Shown here: positions 1 through 8,178 of the stretch, piece after piece
Layout of the letters: every line of letters starts with the position of its first letter
Numbering within the stretch: the stretch's first letter is position 1
Program-made: the position numbers and the translations under genes
Assembly: GCF_023008405.1 (NCBI RefSeq)
Contig: NZ_CP095376.1
Span: 7,792,501-7,856,500, forward strand
Reading direction: 5' to 3'
Source: Amycolatopsis sp. FBCC-B4732
Lineage (GTDB): Bacteria; Actinomycetota; Actinomycetes; Mycobacteriales; Pseudonocardiaceae
DNA length: 64,000 nucleotides
The notes under the pieces: generated by a model
Told to the model about the DNA's origin: nothing
Seen by the model: only the letters and a program-made list of their open reading frames with translations
Databases searched by the model: none

Positions 1-245
1 GCCAGCCCGCTCGCGCGGCGCCGGGCTTCGAGCTGCCCGGCGGTCAGGACGGGCGCGGAAGCGCGGCCGTCCGGGTCGACGCCGAGCCGGCGCATCCGCT
101 GCCAGGACGCGCCGATGACCGCGCGCGGGCGGCTGGGCAGGGCTGTTCCGGCCAGGGCCGCCTCGTGCACCTGCGAGAGGACACGCGCGTGCCGCCGGGG
201 GTCCGCCCCGGCCGGCAACGCTGCCTCGAGGTCTCGCTGACCCAA
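1..245 (-). CDS. GAF-type transcriptional regulator, AcoR-like N-terminus (partial)
   Basis: Only the first 81 codons lie inside the window; the gene runs off the left edge. The chosen start is TTG at 245-243, which has AAGGAG six bases upstream; no ATG or GTG fits in frame. The N-terminal part contains VIGASWQRMRRLGVDPD, the kind of sequence found just before the GAF domain of actinobacterial AcoR-like regulators (family knowledge from memory). It lies 107 bp downstream of acoB on the same strand, so it probably regulates the acoXAB operon. The GAF, AAA and HTH parts are not visible, so whether it is a true sigma-54 activator or the truncated actinobacterial type cannot be told. Confidence 0.6.
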   Translation of the reverse strand, partial: MGQRDLEAALPAGADPRRHARVLSQVHEAALAGTALPSRPRAVIGASWQRMRRLGVDPDGRASAPVLTAGQLEARRRASGL

Positions 246-351
246 CCGCCACTCCTTGCGCTCTGCCTCCTCAGTCTGCCTTTTCGATCCGGTGATCGGA
301 AGGTGGCGACGATCTCGCCTTTTCGGGCCCGGAGCTACCCGGGCGCCCGGC

Positions 352-1338
352 TCAGCGCCGGTACCCGACGACCGCCTTCGCCGCGTTGAGGACCTTCTGC
401 GCGTCCGGGATGTAGAGGTCCTCGAGCGCGTCGGAGAACGGCACGGGCGTGTGCGGCGGCGTCACCATCTCGATCGGCGCCCGCAGCGAGCCGAACGCCT
501 CCTTCGCGACGAGCGCCGAGATGTCCGTGGCGAGGTTGCACCGCGGCGACGCCTCGTCGACGACGACCAGCCGTCCGGTCTTCTCGACGCTCGTCAGGAT
601 CGTCCGGGTGTCGAGCGGGCTGGTCGTGCGCGGGTCGATGACCTCGGCTTCGATCCCGGAGGCGGCGAGCTCCTTCGCCGCCCCTTCGGCCATGGCGACC
701 ATGCGGCCGATCGCGACGATGGTGACGTCGCCGCCGTCGCGGACGACGTTCGCCTCGCCGAACGGGATCGTGTAGCTCGCCGCCGGGACGTCGCCGCTGG
801 TGTCGTGGAGCGCCTTGTGCTCGCAGAAGACCACCGGGTCGTCGTCCCGGATCGACTGGACCAGCAGGCCCTTCGCCTCGTACGGGCTCGACGGCACGAC
901 GACCTTCAGCCCGGGGATGTGCGTGAAGATGGGGTACAGGCACTGCGAATGCTGCGCGCCGGCCCGCAGTCCGGCGCCGTACACCGTGCGGATGACGACC
1001 GGCGTGCGGGCGGCGCCGCCGAACATGTAGCGGAACTTGGCGGCCTGGTTGGAGATCTGGTCGAAGCAGACGCCGGTGAAGTCGATGAACACGAGTTCCG
1101 CGACCGGCCGCTGCCCGCGCGTCGCGGCACCGATCGCCGCGCCCACGAACGCCGACTCGGAGCTCGGCGTGTCGAGCACCCGGCCGGGGAACCTGCGGGC
1201 CAGGTCGGCCGTGCCGCCGCGGGTCCCGCCCCAGGCGTCGTCCACGCCGCCCTGGCCCAGCACGATCACCGACTCGTCCCGGGCCATCTCCTGCGCGAGC
1301 GCCTCGTCGATCGCCTCGCGGTAGCTGATCGTGCGCAC
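352..1338 (-). CDS. acoB: Acetoin/2-oxoacid dehydrogenase E1 component, beta subunit
   Basis: 328 residues, the usual size for an E1-beta subunit. It forms the alpha2beta2 thiamine-diphosphate-dependent E1 of an acetoin or branched 2-oxoacid dehydrogenase complex in the cytoplasm. The N-terminal half is a transketolase pyrimidine-binding domain (starts VRTISYREAIDEALAQEM; FVGAAIGAA and ELVFIDF blocks). The C-terminal transketolase_C domain contains VTIVAIGRM and EVIDPRTTSPLD. The GTG start at 1338 is preceded by GAAGGAG; a longer upstream reading is rejected because it overlaps acoA out of family register. It follows acoA by 10 bp. No E2 or E3 gene is in the window, so the exact substrate (acetoin versus another 2-oxoacid) is inferred from acoX. 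Confidence 0.9.
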   Translation of the reverse strand: MRTISYREAIDEALAQEMARDESVIVLGQGGVDDAWGGTRGGTADLARRFPGRVLDTPSSESAFVGAAIGAATRGQRPVAELVFIDFTGVCFDQISNQAAKFRYMFGGAARTPVVIRTVYGAGLRAGAQHSQCLYPIFTHIPGLKVVVPSSPYEAKGLLVQSIRDDDPVVFCEHKALHDTSGDVPAASYTIPFGEANVVRDGGDVTIVAIGRMVAMAEGAAKELAASGIEAEVIDPRTTSPLDTRTILTSVEKTGRLVVVDEASPRCNLATDISALVAKEAFGSLRAPIEMVTPPHTPVPFSDALEDLYIPDAQKVLNAAKAVVGYRR

Positions 1339-1348
1339 GAGGGCTCCT

Positions 1349-2254
1349 TCAGTACGAGACGTAGACGTCGGTTTCGAGGTCTTCCCGGCTGGGTTTCGGT
1401 GCGGACCTGGCCGCGGCGACGGCGTCCTCGATGAGCTGCGCGACCGCGGCGTCGATGGCGTCGAGGACCGGTTCGCCCAGCTCACCGCGGTCGGTGACGG
1501 CGGCGCGGAACCGCTCGAGGCAGTCGAGGCCCGCGCGCGGGTTCGGCCCGGTGAACTTGACCTCGATCAGCGTCGGGCCGCCGCCCTCGCGGGCGCGCTC
1601 GACGGCCTCACCCGCGGCTTCGTGGACGGCGAAGAAGTCGAGCCCGTCGACGATCACCCCCGGTACGCCGAACCCGGCGGCCCGGTCGGCGATGTTGTCC
1701 GACGCGACGGACCAGGCGCTCGACGTCGCTTCGGCGTAACCGTCGTGCTCCGCGACGAAGATCGCGGGGAGGTTCCAGGCGGACGCGAGGTTCAGCGCCT
1801 CCAGCGTCGTCCCCCGGTTGCCGGCGCCGTCGCCGAAGAACGCGACGCCGACGCCGCCGGTGTTCTGCTGTTTCGCGGCGAGCGCGGTGCCGCAGATGAG
1901 CTGCGGGCCACCGCCGACGACGCCGTTCGCGCCGAGCAGGCCCTTGGCCAGGTCGGCGATGTGCCTCGAGCCGCCCTTGCCGTGGCAGGACCCGGTCGTG
2001 CGGCCGTAGATCTCGGCCATCATGGCGTGGACGTCGACGCCCTTGGCGATGCAGTGGCCGTACCCGCGGTGGGTGCCGGTGACCGCGTCCCGGTCGTCGA
2101 GGTGGAGGCAGACCCCGGCGGCCGAGGCCTCGTCACCGGCGTAACCGGGTACGAACCCGGGGATTTCGCCGGTCGCGAACTCCTCGTGCACCCGCTCCTC
2201 GAAGGTCCGGATGGTGCGCATCACGCGGTAGGCCTCCCGCAGGGTGTCCGTCAT
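1349..2254 (-). CDS. acoA: Acetoin/2-oxoacid dehydrogenase E1 component, alpha subunit
   Basis: 301 residues. This ThDP-binding alpha subunit pairs with acoB to decarboxylate the substrate and pass the acyl group to an E2 lipoamide. The ThDP motif begins FFGDGAGNRGTTLEALN, and the region HRGYGHCIAKG ... GRTTGSCHGKGGSRHI is typical of acetoin-type E1-alpha. At the end of the ThDP motif the family usually has ENN-x-Y; here it reads EHDGYAE, so the Asn that ligates Mg is replaced by Asp. The ATG at 2254 overlaps the acoX stop in an ATGA arrangement, indicating translational coupling. Likely one transcript acoX-acoA-acoB. Confidence 0.9.
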   Translation of the reverse strand: MTDTLREAYRVMRTIRTFEERVHEEFATGEIPGFVPGYAGDEASAAGVCLHLDDRDAVTGTHRGYGHCIAKGVDVHAMMAEIYGRTTGSCHGKGGSRHIADLAKGLLGANGVVGGGPQLICGTALAAKQQNTGGVGVAFFGDGAGNRGTTLEALNLASAWNLPAIFVAEHDGYAEATSSAWSVASDNIADRAAGFGVPGVIVDGLDFFAVHEAAGEAVERAREGGGPTLIEVKFTGPNPRAGLDCLERFRAAVTDRGELGEPVLDAIDAAVAQLIEDAVAAARSAPKPSREDLETDVYVSY

Positions 2255-3324
2255 CTTCGACGCTCCTTCCCCGGCTCGGTCTCCGCGCGCAACAACCCTT
2301 TCCGCGCCGCTTCCGCCATCGCCGCCCGGACGTCGACGCACCACGGCCCGTCCGGCTTGAGCTCGACGAACGCGCTCTCGCCGTTCTTCAGTTCGAGTTC
2401 GCGCTCGCCGTCGAGCGCGATGACCCCGCCGGCCGCGGCCAGTTCCACGCGCACGCCGGGCCGCAGGACGCCCCACCCGCGCACCCCGACGGGCCGCACG
2501 AGCCCGGGCGCGATCGGCGCCTGCACGATGTACGGCGTCTCCCCGACCGGCCCGAGCTGGAGCGCGACACCGTCCGGGCTGGACCGCGGGCTGGGGCAGA
2601 GCTGCCCGGCAACGCTCGAGAGGCCGATGCCGTCCGGCTCGGCGAAGGTGCAGTACAGCTCGGTGAGCGTCGACGGGTCCCACAGCGCCCGCGCTCCGAT
2701 GTGCTTGCTCAGCGACACGCAGACGTCGACGAGCGCGATCTCGCGCCGTGCCTTCGTGACGACCTCCAGCACGCTGACCCGGTGCGTGACGAGGTCGGGA
2801 TCGATCTGCCCGGTCGCGATCAGCCCGGCGGCGAGGCCGGCGACGGTCGCTTCCCGCATCTGCGGGAACGCGTTGTTGGTCCCGGTCGAGAGCGCGAGGA
2901 TCGGCACGTCTTCGCAGGCCGCGGCGGCGACCCGGGCGGTCCCATCCCCGCCGAGGACGACGATGACCCCGGCCCCGGCTTCGACCATCCGCCGCACGGC
3001 GTTGGTCGTGTCGGCCGCGGTGCCGGTGAGCGGGTCGTCCTCGCAAAAGTCGACCTCGGGCCAGGCCCCGTTCCGGGTCCCGCCCCTGTTCCCGCCCCGG
3101 CCGAGCGCCCGCAGGACCGCGGCGGAGATCCCGCCGAGATCGGTCGAGACGAGGGCGCGGTCGAGCCCGGTCGCGGCGAACGCCGCCAGCAGCCGCTGGA
3201 CCATGTTCGCCTTCTCCGCGGTGGGGAACACCGAAGCTTGCGCGACCAGCCGGCGGATGTCCCGCCCCGAAGCCGGATTCGCGACGATCCCCGCCACCGT
3301 TTCGCCCACCTGACCTCCAGACAC
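2251..3324 (-). CDS. acoX: AcoX-like ATP-NAD kinase family protein
   Basis: 357 residues. The diacylglycerol/NAD-kinase-type nucleotide site is visible as VVLGGDGTARVAAAA, followed by ILALSTGTNNAFP, and the N-terminus has GIVANPASGRDIRRLVA. AcoX proteins are encoded first in many acetoin catabolic operons; their biochemical role is not settled. The C-terminal part (from about residue 180) is typical of AcoX rather than of canonical NAD kinase. The GTG at 3324 is the longest plausible start; an internal GTG at 3310 is also possible, with GGAGGT only three bases before it. The stop overlaps the acoA start by 4 bp. A strong palindrome at 3437-3461 lies about 110 bp upstream. Confidence 0.8.
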   Translation of the reverse strand: MSGGQVGETVAGIVANPASGRDIRRLVAQASVFPTAEKANMVQRLLAAFAATGLDRALVSTDLGGISAAVLRALGRGGNRGGTRNGAWPEVDFCEDDPLTGTAADTTNAVRRMVEAGAGVIVVLGGDGTARVAAAACEDVPILALSTGTNNAFPQMREATVAGLAAGLIATGQIDPDLVTHRVSVLEVVTKARREIALVDVCVSLSKHIGARALWDPSTLTELYCTFAEPDGIGLSSVAGQLCPSPRSSPDGVALQLGPVGETPYIVQAPIAPGLVRPVGVRGWGVLRPGVRVELAAAGGVIALDGERELELKNGESAFVELKPDGPWCVDVRAAMAEAARKGLLRAETEPGKERRR

Positions 3325-3436
3325 TTCACCGGAGAACAGCAGACTCCGCGGATGGCGCGGAAGGAAGGGTTGCAGGCCGTTGCAGTGCTGAGCGGTGGCC
3401 TGGAGGCGTCGAACGACACCCGGGCGCCTCGATGAT

Positions 3437-3461
3437 CTCCAGTGGACAGTCCACCCTGGAG
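3437..3461. promoter_or_regulatory. Palindrome upstream of acoX operon (candidate operator)
   Basis: Inverted repeat: outer arms CTCCAG and CTGGAG enclose TGGAC-A-GTCCA, with two extra C on the right. The inner 13 bases GTGGACAGTCCAC are a perfect odd palindrome. It lies between the copZ stop and the acoX start, both on the minus strand, where an operator for the aco operon is expected. The protein that binds it is not identified. Confidence 0.4.
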
Positions 3462-3483
3462 AAATCCCACCGTGCGTGGGGCG

Positions 3484-3708
3484 CTACCCGACGAGGCTGA
3501 CGACGCCCTGGTAGGTGTAGCCGGCCTCTTCGACCGCGCCCCGGACGTCGGCTTCGGCCAGCGCGGCTTCAGCGCGCACGATGACGCGGTCGCTGGAGAC
3601 GTCTACGTCCACTTCGGTCACTCCGGGCAGGCCGGTGAGTTCTTCGGTGACCGACTGCGCGCAGTGGCCGCAGCTCATGCCGGAGACGGTGTAGCCGTGC
3701 TCGATCAT
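3484..3708 (-). CDS. copZ: Heavy-metal-associated (HMA) domain copper chaperone
   Basis: 74 residues, one complete HMA ferredoxin-like domain. The metal site is GMSCGHC (Met-x-Cys-x-x-Cys, Cys13 and Cys16). The rest (VTEVDVDVSSDRVIV, AVEEAGYTYQGV) fits CopZ/Atx1-type chaperones, which carry Cu(I) in the cytoplasm to a P-type ATPase or to a CsoR repressor. No copper ATPase, csoR or other HMA gene is in the window, so this is an isolated copy. The end of the cold-shock gene upstream is separated from it by a bidirectional hairpin terminator at 3726-3758, so copZ probably has its own promoter. Confidence 0.9.
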   Translation of the reverse strand: MIEHGYTVSGMSCGHCAQSVTEELTGLPGVTEVDVDVSSDRVIVRAEAALAEADVRGAVEEAGYTYQGVVSLVG

Positions 3709-3725
3709 GGTGCGCAGCTTACGAA

Positions 3726-3758
3726 AAGGGCCGCCACCCCGAACGGGTGACGGCCCTT
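3726..3758. terminator. Hairpin terminator between copZ and csp
   Basis: AAGGGCCG-CACCC and GGGTG-CGGCCCTT form a long GC-rich stem with a short loop, placed 15 bp after the csp stop. On the minus strand it ends the csp transcript. The stem begins with A and ends with T on both strands, so it could work in either direction. Confidence 0.75.
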
Positions 3759-3772
3759 CCCCAAGATCAAAG

Positions 3773-3976
3773 TCAGATCACGGTGACCGACGTGGCCTGC
3801 GGGCCCTTCTGGCCCTGGCCGATCTCGAACTCGACGCGAGCGTTCTCTTCCAGGCTCTTGAAGCCGTTACCCTGGATCTCGCTGTAGTGAACGAAGACGT
3901 CGCCGCCACCGTTGTCGGGGGTGATGAAGCCGAACCCCTTCTCGGAGTTGAACCACTTCACAGTGCCCTGAGTCAT
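3773..3976 (-). CDS. cspA: Cold-shock protein (CspA family)
   Basis: 67 residues, one cold-shock (OB-fold) domain. RNP1-type KGFGFITPD and RNP2-type VFVHYSEI nucleic-acid-binding motifs are both present. It binds single-stranded RNA/DNA and acts as an RNA chaperone. The start is ATG at 3976 with GGAG seven bases upstream. A long leader of about 200 bp with hairpin-forming sequence (CCGGGTCATCACCCGG near 4028-4043) precedes it, as often seen for csp genes whose mRNA leader controls translation by temperature. The upstream neighbour on the same strand is a 57-residue orphan. Confidence 0.95.
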   Translation of the reverse strand: MTQGTVKWFNSEKGFGFITPDNGGGDVFVHYSEIQGNGFKSLEENARVEFEIGQGQKGPQATSVTVI

Positions 3977-4184
3977 CAAAAATCTCCATGTGTAACACCA
4001 AAAAACAGGAAGCCACTTCGGCGCCCCGGGTCATCACCCGGACGGTTTGCTTCCTCGGCGAGGAGACACTACGCCCGCTGAGTTCTGCGAGCGTGACTCA
4101 ACACGAACACAAAAATCGAGACCTTCAGCAGTAAAGCACACCTCGACGTGGGCGGACAAGCGGTCTTCACCCGGGAGAGGTGAG

Positions 4185-4358
4185 CTATTCGCCACTCGCC
4201 GGGCGCAGCCCCTCCGTGGTGAACGGCGAACGCCAGGCCGTGTCGTGCTCGTCCGCGACCACGGCGTCGTCGTGGGCCTCGGCGGAGGCGCTGAACAGCA
4301 CCGGTACGACGCCGGAGGACTTCCGCGCTGCTTCGGATGCGTGCTGGTGATCGGTCAC
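4185..4358 (-). CDS. Small hypothetical protein, 57 residues
   Basis: GTG start at 4358 with GGGGAG seven bases upstream and a TAG stop at 4185. The codons have the strong G/C third position of real genes here, and the peptide starts VTDHQHASEAARKSSG and ends TTEGLRPASGE. It is acidic, without a signal peptide, membrane segment or Cys, and I do not recognise a family. About 50 bp upstream sits a TGTCGGTG-N8-CACCAT element (4409-4431) resembling the RecA-independent DNA-damage promoter motif of actinobacteria. A small DNA-damage-responsive protein is possible but is inference only. Confidence 0.5.
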   Translation of the reverse strand: MTDHQHASEAARKSSGVVPVLFSASAEAHDDAVVADEHDTAWRSPFTTEGLRPASGE

Positions 4359-4408
4359 GTCGAAACTCCCCTCGTTCCCTGCCCGCTTCGGCGCGGGTCA
4401 TGACCGTG

Positions 4409-4431
4409 ATGGTGCCGTGCGGCACCGACAG
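4409..4431 (-). promoter_or_regulatory. RecA-NDp (PafBC)-like promoter motif
   Basis: On the minus strand: CTGTCGGTG, eight bases, then CACCAT. The published actinobacterial RecA-independent damage motif is TTGTCRGTG-N8-TANNNT; this differs at the first T and at the first base of the -10. It lies about 50 bp before the 57-residue orphan gene. The same core occurs again at 8136-8158. Confidence 0.35.
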
Positions 4432-4572
4432 AAACCGGTTGTCTCCCGCCGGGACCCGGCCGGGAAGGTTCAGCGGCGAACCACCACCGGAACACCGTCA
4501 GGCTACCTGAGCCTTCGTCGTGCTACCACACAACTTTCCCGGCGTTTCCCGTAATGAAACCGAGTGAAACCG

Positions 4573-6204
4573 TTACTGGGCGGGAGGTTGCGGACGAGCC
4601 TGCCCCAGCAACGACGAAAGCCGCACGTCCGGAGTCACCACATCGGGGTCCGTCCGCACGTCGATGACACACGGCCGCTGCCGCACCAGTGCGCTGGCGA
4701 TGATCGGTTCGAGCTCTTCCCGATCGTCCACGGTGTACCCCGCCGCGCCCAGTCCACGCGCCCAAGAGGCGAAGTCGGTCAGCGGGATCGACACCCCGGA
4801 CAGCCGCCCGTGCATCCGCGCCTGGTGCATGGCGAGCGCGCCGTGAACGCCGTTCTGGAAGACGACGACCATCACCGGCGCCCGGTACCGCACGGCGGTT
4901 TCGATCTCCTGCCCGGTCATCAGCGTCCCGGCGTCCCCCACCATGGCCACGACGGTCCGCCGCGGCTCGGTGAGCTTCGCCGCCACGGCGGCCGGCACGG
5001 CGTAGCCCATCGCGGCGTTGCTCGGCCCGAGCTGGCTGCGCGGCGCGGTGAAGCACCAGTAGCGGTGCATGAACTGCGCGAAGTTGCCGGCATCGCTGGT
5101 CACGATGGTGTCCTCGGGCGCCAGCTTCCGCAACGCCCGGACGACGTCCACCGGGTGCACCCGCGTGTTCCCGCTGGTGTCGGGCGGGGTCATGAACGTG
5201 TGCACGGCCGCGTTCGCCGCCGAAGCCCGCCGCGTCCGCGGCGACGCCACCGCCCGCAGCTCCCGCAGGAACGGCTCGACCTCCGAGTCGACGCGGAACG
5301 TGAGCCCTCGTCGCTTCGGGCTGACATCGATGCCGGTCCCGACCATGACCAGCGTCTGCTGCGGCGTCGGGTAGCGGTACGCCTGCGTGGTCACCTCGTC
5401 GAGCTGGGTGCCGAGCGCGACCACGAGGTCGGCCCGCTCGAGCGCGTCCAGCTGCCGGGCCGGGATGCCGAGCCCCAGGTGTCCGGCGTAGCGGGCGTGG
5501 TTTTCGGGGAAGGCGTCCTGCCGCCGGAAGGCGTTGTAGACGGGCAGCGCGAGCTCGTCGGCCACGGCGATCAGCTCGTCCCGCGCCGACCGCGCCCGCC
5601 CGCCGACGATGACCACGGGGTACTTGGCCTCGTCCACCAGTTGCGCGACGGCGTCCGCCGAACGGCCCAGCGTCCCGGACGCCGGCGGCCGCACCCGCGC
5701 CATCGGCTTCGCCGCGTCGTAGGGCATCCCCCAGACGTCACAGGGCACACCGAGCACGACCGGCCCCGGCCGTCCTTCCTGCGACGTCGTCAGCGCGTGC
5801 GCGAGCAGGCTGGGCAGGCTGTCCGGGTCGGTGACCCGCAGCGTCGACTTGGCGATCGATTCGAACATCGCCGTCAGGTCGGACGTCGGGAGTTCCCCGG
5901 ACGACGACGGCACCGGTTCGGTCGACGGCGTCTCCAGCAGCACGACCATCGGGGTCTCGTCCTGGTACGCCGTTTGGACGCCGATCGCCAGGCTCGCCGC
6001 ACTCGGCCCCCGGCTGGCGAGCAGCACGGCGGGACGCTCGGTGAGCTTGCCTTCGGCCTCCGCCATGAACGCCGCACCCGCGTCGTGGCGGGCCGAGACC
6101 AGCGTGATCTCCCGCTCGCGTTGCAGCGCGTCGAGCAGTTCCAGGAAGGACTCACCGACCACCGCGTAAACGCGGCGGACACGCGCCTCGGTCAGGATCC
6201 GCAC
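4573..6204 (-). CDS. Thiamine-diphosphate-dependent enzyme, acetolactate synthase/benzoylformate decarboxylase family
   Basis: 543 residues with the three-domain ThDP fold: pyrimidine-binding (about 1-165), central (about 180-310) and diphosphate-binding (about 345-520, with MVGDAGTLMTGQEIETAV and VVVFQNGVHG). Two family hallmarks are altered: the catalytic Glu of RHE-x-G-A-A is Asp (ARHDAGAAFM, Asp41), and the GDG of the Mg/ThDP motif is GDA. The function is therefore uncertain: a 2-oxoacid decarboxylase or carboligase with changed chemistry. It is divergently transcribed from a hydroxyacid-oxoacid transhydrogenase across 111 bp, which suggests joint use of a 2-oxoacid. The GTG start at 6204 is the first usable one; no convincing ribosome site lies upstream, so the start is uncertain. 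Confidence 0.75.
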   Translation of the reverse strand: MRILTEARVRRVYAVVGESFLELLDALQREREITLVSARHDAGAAFMAEAEGKLTERPAVLLASRGPSAASLAIGVQTAYQDETPMVVLLETPSTEPVPSSSGELPTSDLTAMFESIAKSTLRVTDPDSLPSLLAHALTTSQEGRPGPVVLGVPCDVWGMPYDAAKPMARVRPPASGTLGRSADAVAQLVDEAKYPVVIVGGRARSARDELIAVADELALPVYNAFRRQDAFPENHARYAGHLGLGIPARQLDALERADLVVALGTQLDEVTTQAYRYPTPQQTLVMVGTGIDVSPKRRGLTFRVDSEVEPFLRELRAVASPRTRRASAANAAVHTFMTPPDTSGNTRVHPVDVVRALRKLAPEDTIVTSDAGNFAQFMHRYWCFTAPRSQLGPSNAAMGYAVPAAVAAKLTEPRRTVVAMVGDAGTLMTGQEIETAVRYRAPVMVVVFQNGVHGALAMHQARMHGRLSGVSIPLTDFASWARGLGAAGYTVDDREELEPIIASALVRQRPCVIDVRTDPDVVTPDVRLSSLLGQARPQPPAQ

Positions 6205-6315
6205 GGCCGTCTGGGCGACGGTCGCTCCCAGTTGGTATCTAATGAGGAGAGCTTAGGCGGGCACCGTTCAGTGCAGTCAAGTGATCTTCGCCGAAACCCG
6301 GCAAGGATAGGCCGA

Positions 6316-7647
6316 ATGTCCGCTTTGACCGACTGTCAGCCGATCAAGGGAGCGAGGACCGCAGTCTTGGCCGCAACCGAACATGAAACCGTTTTTACCT
6401 ATGGCGCACCGGCGTTGAAGTACGGAACCGGCGCCAGCGACGAGATCGGCTACGACCTGACGCAGTACGGCGCCCACCGCGTGCTCGTCCTGACCGACCC
6501 GCAAGTCGCCGCGACCGGCTGGCCCCGCCGCATCGCCGACGGCATCGCCGGCTACGGCATCGAGACCGAGATCTTCGACGGCGTACACGTCGAGCCCACT
6601 GATGTCAGCATGCAGAAGGCGGTTGACTTCGCCCGCGGAACCGGCCCGTACGACGCCTTCGTCGCCGTAGGTGGCGGATCCGCGATCGACACCGCCAAAG
6701 CGGCGAACCTGCTCACCAGCAACGACGGCGACCTGATGGACTACGTCAACGCCCCCGTCGGCGTCGGCCGCGCACCGGAGCGCCCACTGAAGCCCCTGGT
6801 CGCGGTACCGACCACGACCGGCACGGGCTCCGAGAGCACCACAGTCTGCGTCCTCGACGTGCTGTCCCTGCGCGTCAAGAGCGGGATCAGCCACCTGCGG
6901 CTGCGCCCCACCCTCGCCGTCGTCGACCCGCGCCTGACGGTCAGCCAACCCGCGGGAGTGACCGCCGCCAGCGGCATGGACATCCTCTGCCACGCCGCGG
7001 AGAGCTACACCGCGAAGCCGTACACCGAGTTCGAGCGCAAGCGCCCGGAACAGCGGGTGCCGTACTGCGGAGCGAACCCGCTGGCCGACATGTTCGCCGA
7101 GCAGTCCCTCCGGCTGCTGTCCTGGGCCCTCCCGGCTGCGGTCCGCGACGGTTCCGACCTCAAGGCCCGCGAAGCCATGGCCCTGGCCGCAACGTTCGCC
7201 GGACTCGGCTTCGGCAACGCCGGCGTGCACATCCCCCACGCCAACGCGTACCCGATCGCCGGCCAGGTCGGGAACTTCCACCCGGACGGCTATCCAGGCG
7301 AAGAACCCATGGTGCCCCACGGCATGGCCGTGTCCCTGACAGCGCCCGCGGCGTTCCGCTTCACCTTCGACGCGGCCCCGGACCGCCACCTGCGCGTCGC
7401 GCGCCTGCTGGCACCCGACTTCGAGTGGCCCAGCGACTTCGCCGACCACCTGCCCGCGGTGCTGATCGACCTGATGCGCCAGATCGGCATCCCGGACGGC
7501 ATCGGCGCCGTCGGCTACGAGGAGTCCGATGTGGACTCGCTGGTAGAGGGAACGCTGAAGCAGCAACGGCTGCTGGCCACCGCACCGCGCGAGGCCTCCG
7601 CGGAAGACCTCTCGGACATCCTGCGCGAGTCGGTGTCTCTGTGGTGA
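6316..7647 (+). CDS. Hydroxyacid-oxoacid transhydrogenase (iron-containing alcohol dehydrogenase family)
   Basis: 443 residues. HOT enzymes couple oxidation of 4-hydroxybutyrate to succinate semialdehyde with reduction of 2-oxoglutarate, with tightly bound NAD. The N-terminal dinucleotide part has [17 protein letters not shown] (about 117-133) and PTTTGTGSE (165-173). The metal part has [11 protein letters not shown] (Asp222, His226), HIPHANAYP and VPHGMAVSL, giving the Asp/His ligands of group III alcohol dehydrogenases. Segments such as [21 protein letters not shown] are typical of HOT. ATG at 6316 has AAGGA upstream; a TTG at 6366 is an alternative. The gene ends overlapping the next one by GTGA. 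Confidence 0.85.
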   Translation: MSALTDCQPIKGARTAVLAATEHETVFTYGAPALKYGTGASDEIGYDLTQYGAHRVLVLTDPQVAATGWPRRIADGIAGYGIETEIFDGVHVEPTDVSMQKAVDFARGTGPYDAFVAVGGGSAIDTAKAANLLTSNDGDLMDYVNAPVGVGRAPERPLKPLVAVPTTTGTGSESTTVCVLDVLSLRVKSGISHLRLRPTLAVVDPRLTVSQPAGVTAASGMDILCHAAESYTAKPYTEFERKRPEQRVPYCGANPLADMFAEQSLRLLSWALPAAVRDGSDLKAREAMALAATFAGLGFGNAGVHIPHANAYPIAGQVGNFHPDGYPGEEPMVPHGMAVSLTAPAAFRFTFDAAPDRHLRVARLLAPDFEWPSDFADHLPAVLIDLMRQIGIPDGIGAVGYEESDVDSLVEGTLKQQRLLATAPREASAEDLSDILRESVSLW

Positions 7648-8054
7648 GCGGATACCCCCACTGGCAGACGGTTCCGCTGCGCTGGAAGGACAACGACGTC
7701 TACGGACACGTCAACAACGTCGTCCATTACTCCCTGATGGACACCGTGATCAACACCTGGCTGATCGAGCAGGGCGGCCTCGACATCGAGACCGGGGAGG
7801 TGATCGGCCTGTGCGTCGAGTCGCACTGCGGCTATCACTCATCGGTTTCCTTTCCTGGTTCGCTGCGGGTGGGTTTGCGGGTGGCGCACCTCGGGAAGTC
7901 CAGCGTCCGCTACGAGATCGGCATGTACGCCGCCGACGAGACCCTGGTCGCGGAAGGCCACTTCGTGCACGTCTTCGTGGACCGCGAGTCGCGCCGACCG
8001 ACACCGCTCGCGGGCAAGCTGCGTGAGGCGCTGGAAGCACTACAACCCGGCTGA
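7644..8054 (+). CDS. Acyl-CoA thioesterase, hotdog fold
   Basis: 136 residues, one hotdog domain of the 4-hydroxybenzoyl-CoA thioesterase/YbgC type. The hallmark catalytic-Asp block is [14 protein letters not shown] (Asp18). It hydrolyses an acyl-CoA in the cytoplasm; the substrate is unknown. The GTG start overlaps the TGA of the transhydrogenase gene (GTGA), so the two are translationally coupled and probably act in one pathway, for example on a CoA ester linked to 4-hydroxybutyrate or succinate semialdehyde metabolism (inference). Confidence 0.85.
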   Translation: MSGYPHWQTVPLRWKDNDVYGHVNNVVHYSLMDTVINTWLIEQGGLDIETGEVIGLCVESHCGYHSSVSFPGSLRVGLRVAHLGKSSVRYEIGMYAADETLVAEGHFVHVFVDRESRRPTPLAGKLREALEALQPG

Positions 8055-8135
8055 CACGCACCGCACGCTGGTCACCTCCTCTCTCTGCAGGTTCTCTGCC
8101 GGTGCCGCTCCGGGCTGTGTTCTTTGGCACTTCCG

Positions 8136-8158
8136 ATCATGCCCGACGGCACCGACAG
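8136..8158 (-). promoter_or_regulatory. Second RecA-NDp (PafBC)-like motif
   Basis: Minus strand: CTGTCGGTG, eight bases, CATGAT. It shares the CGGCACCGACAGAA core with the element at 4409-4431. No ordinary gene lies downstream on the minus strand; only an 8-codon ORF with a perfect ribosome-binding site (8040-8066) follows. Its role is unclear. Confidence 0.3.
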
Positions 8159-8178
8159 AACCGGCGAATCAGCTCGAG

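Noticed and set aside
4564..6315. Long rightward open frame continuous with the transhydrogenase gene
   Set aside because: It is antisense to the ThDP enzyme, lacks family features and starts only by absence of stops in GC-rich DNA; the true gene starts at 6316.
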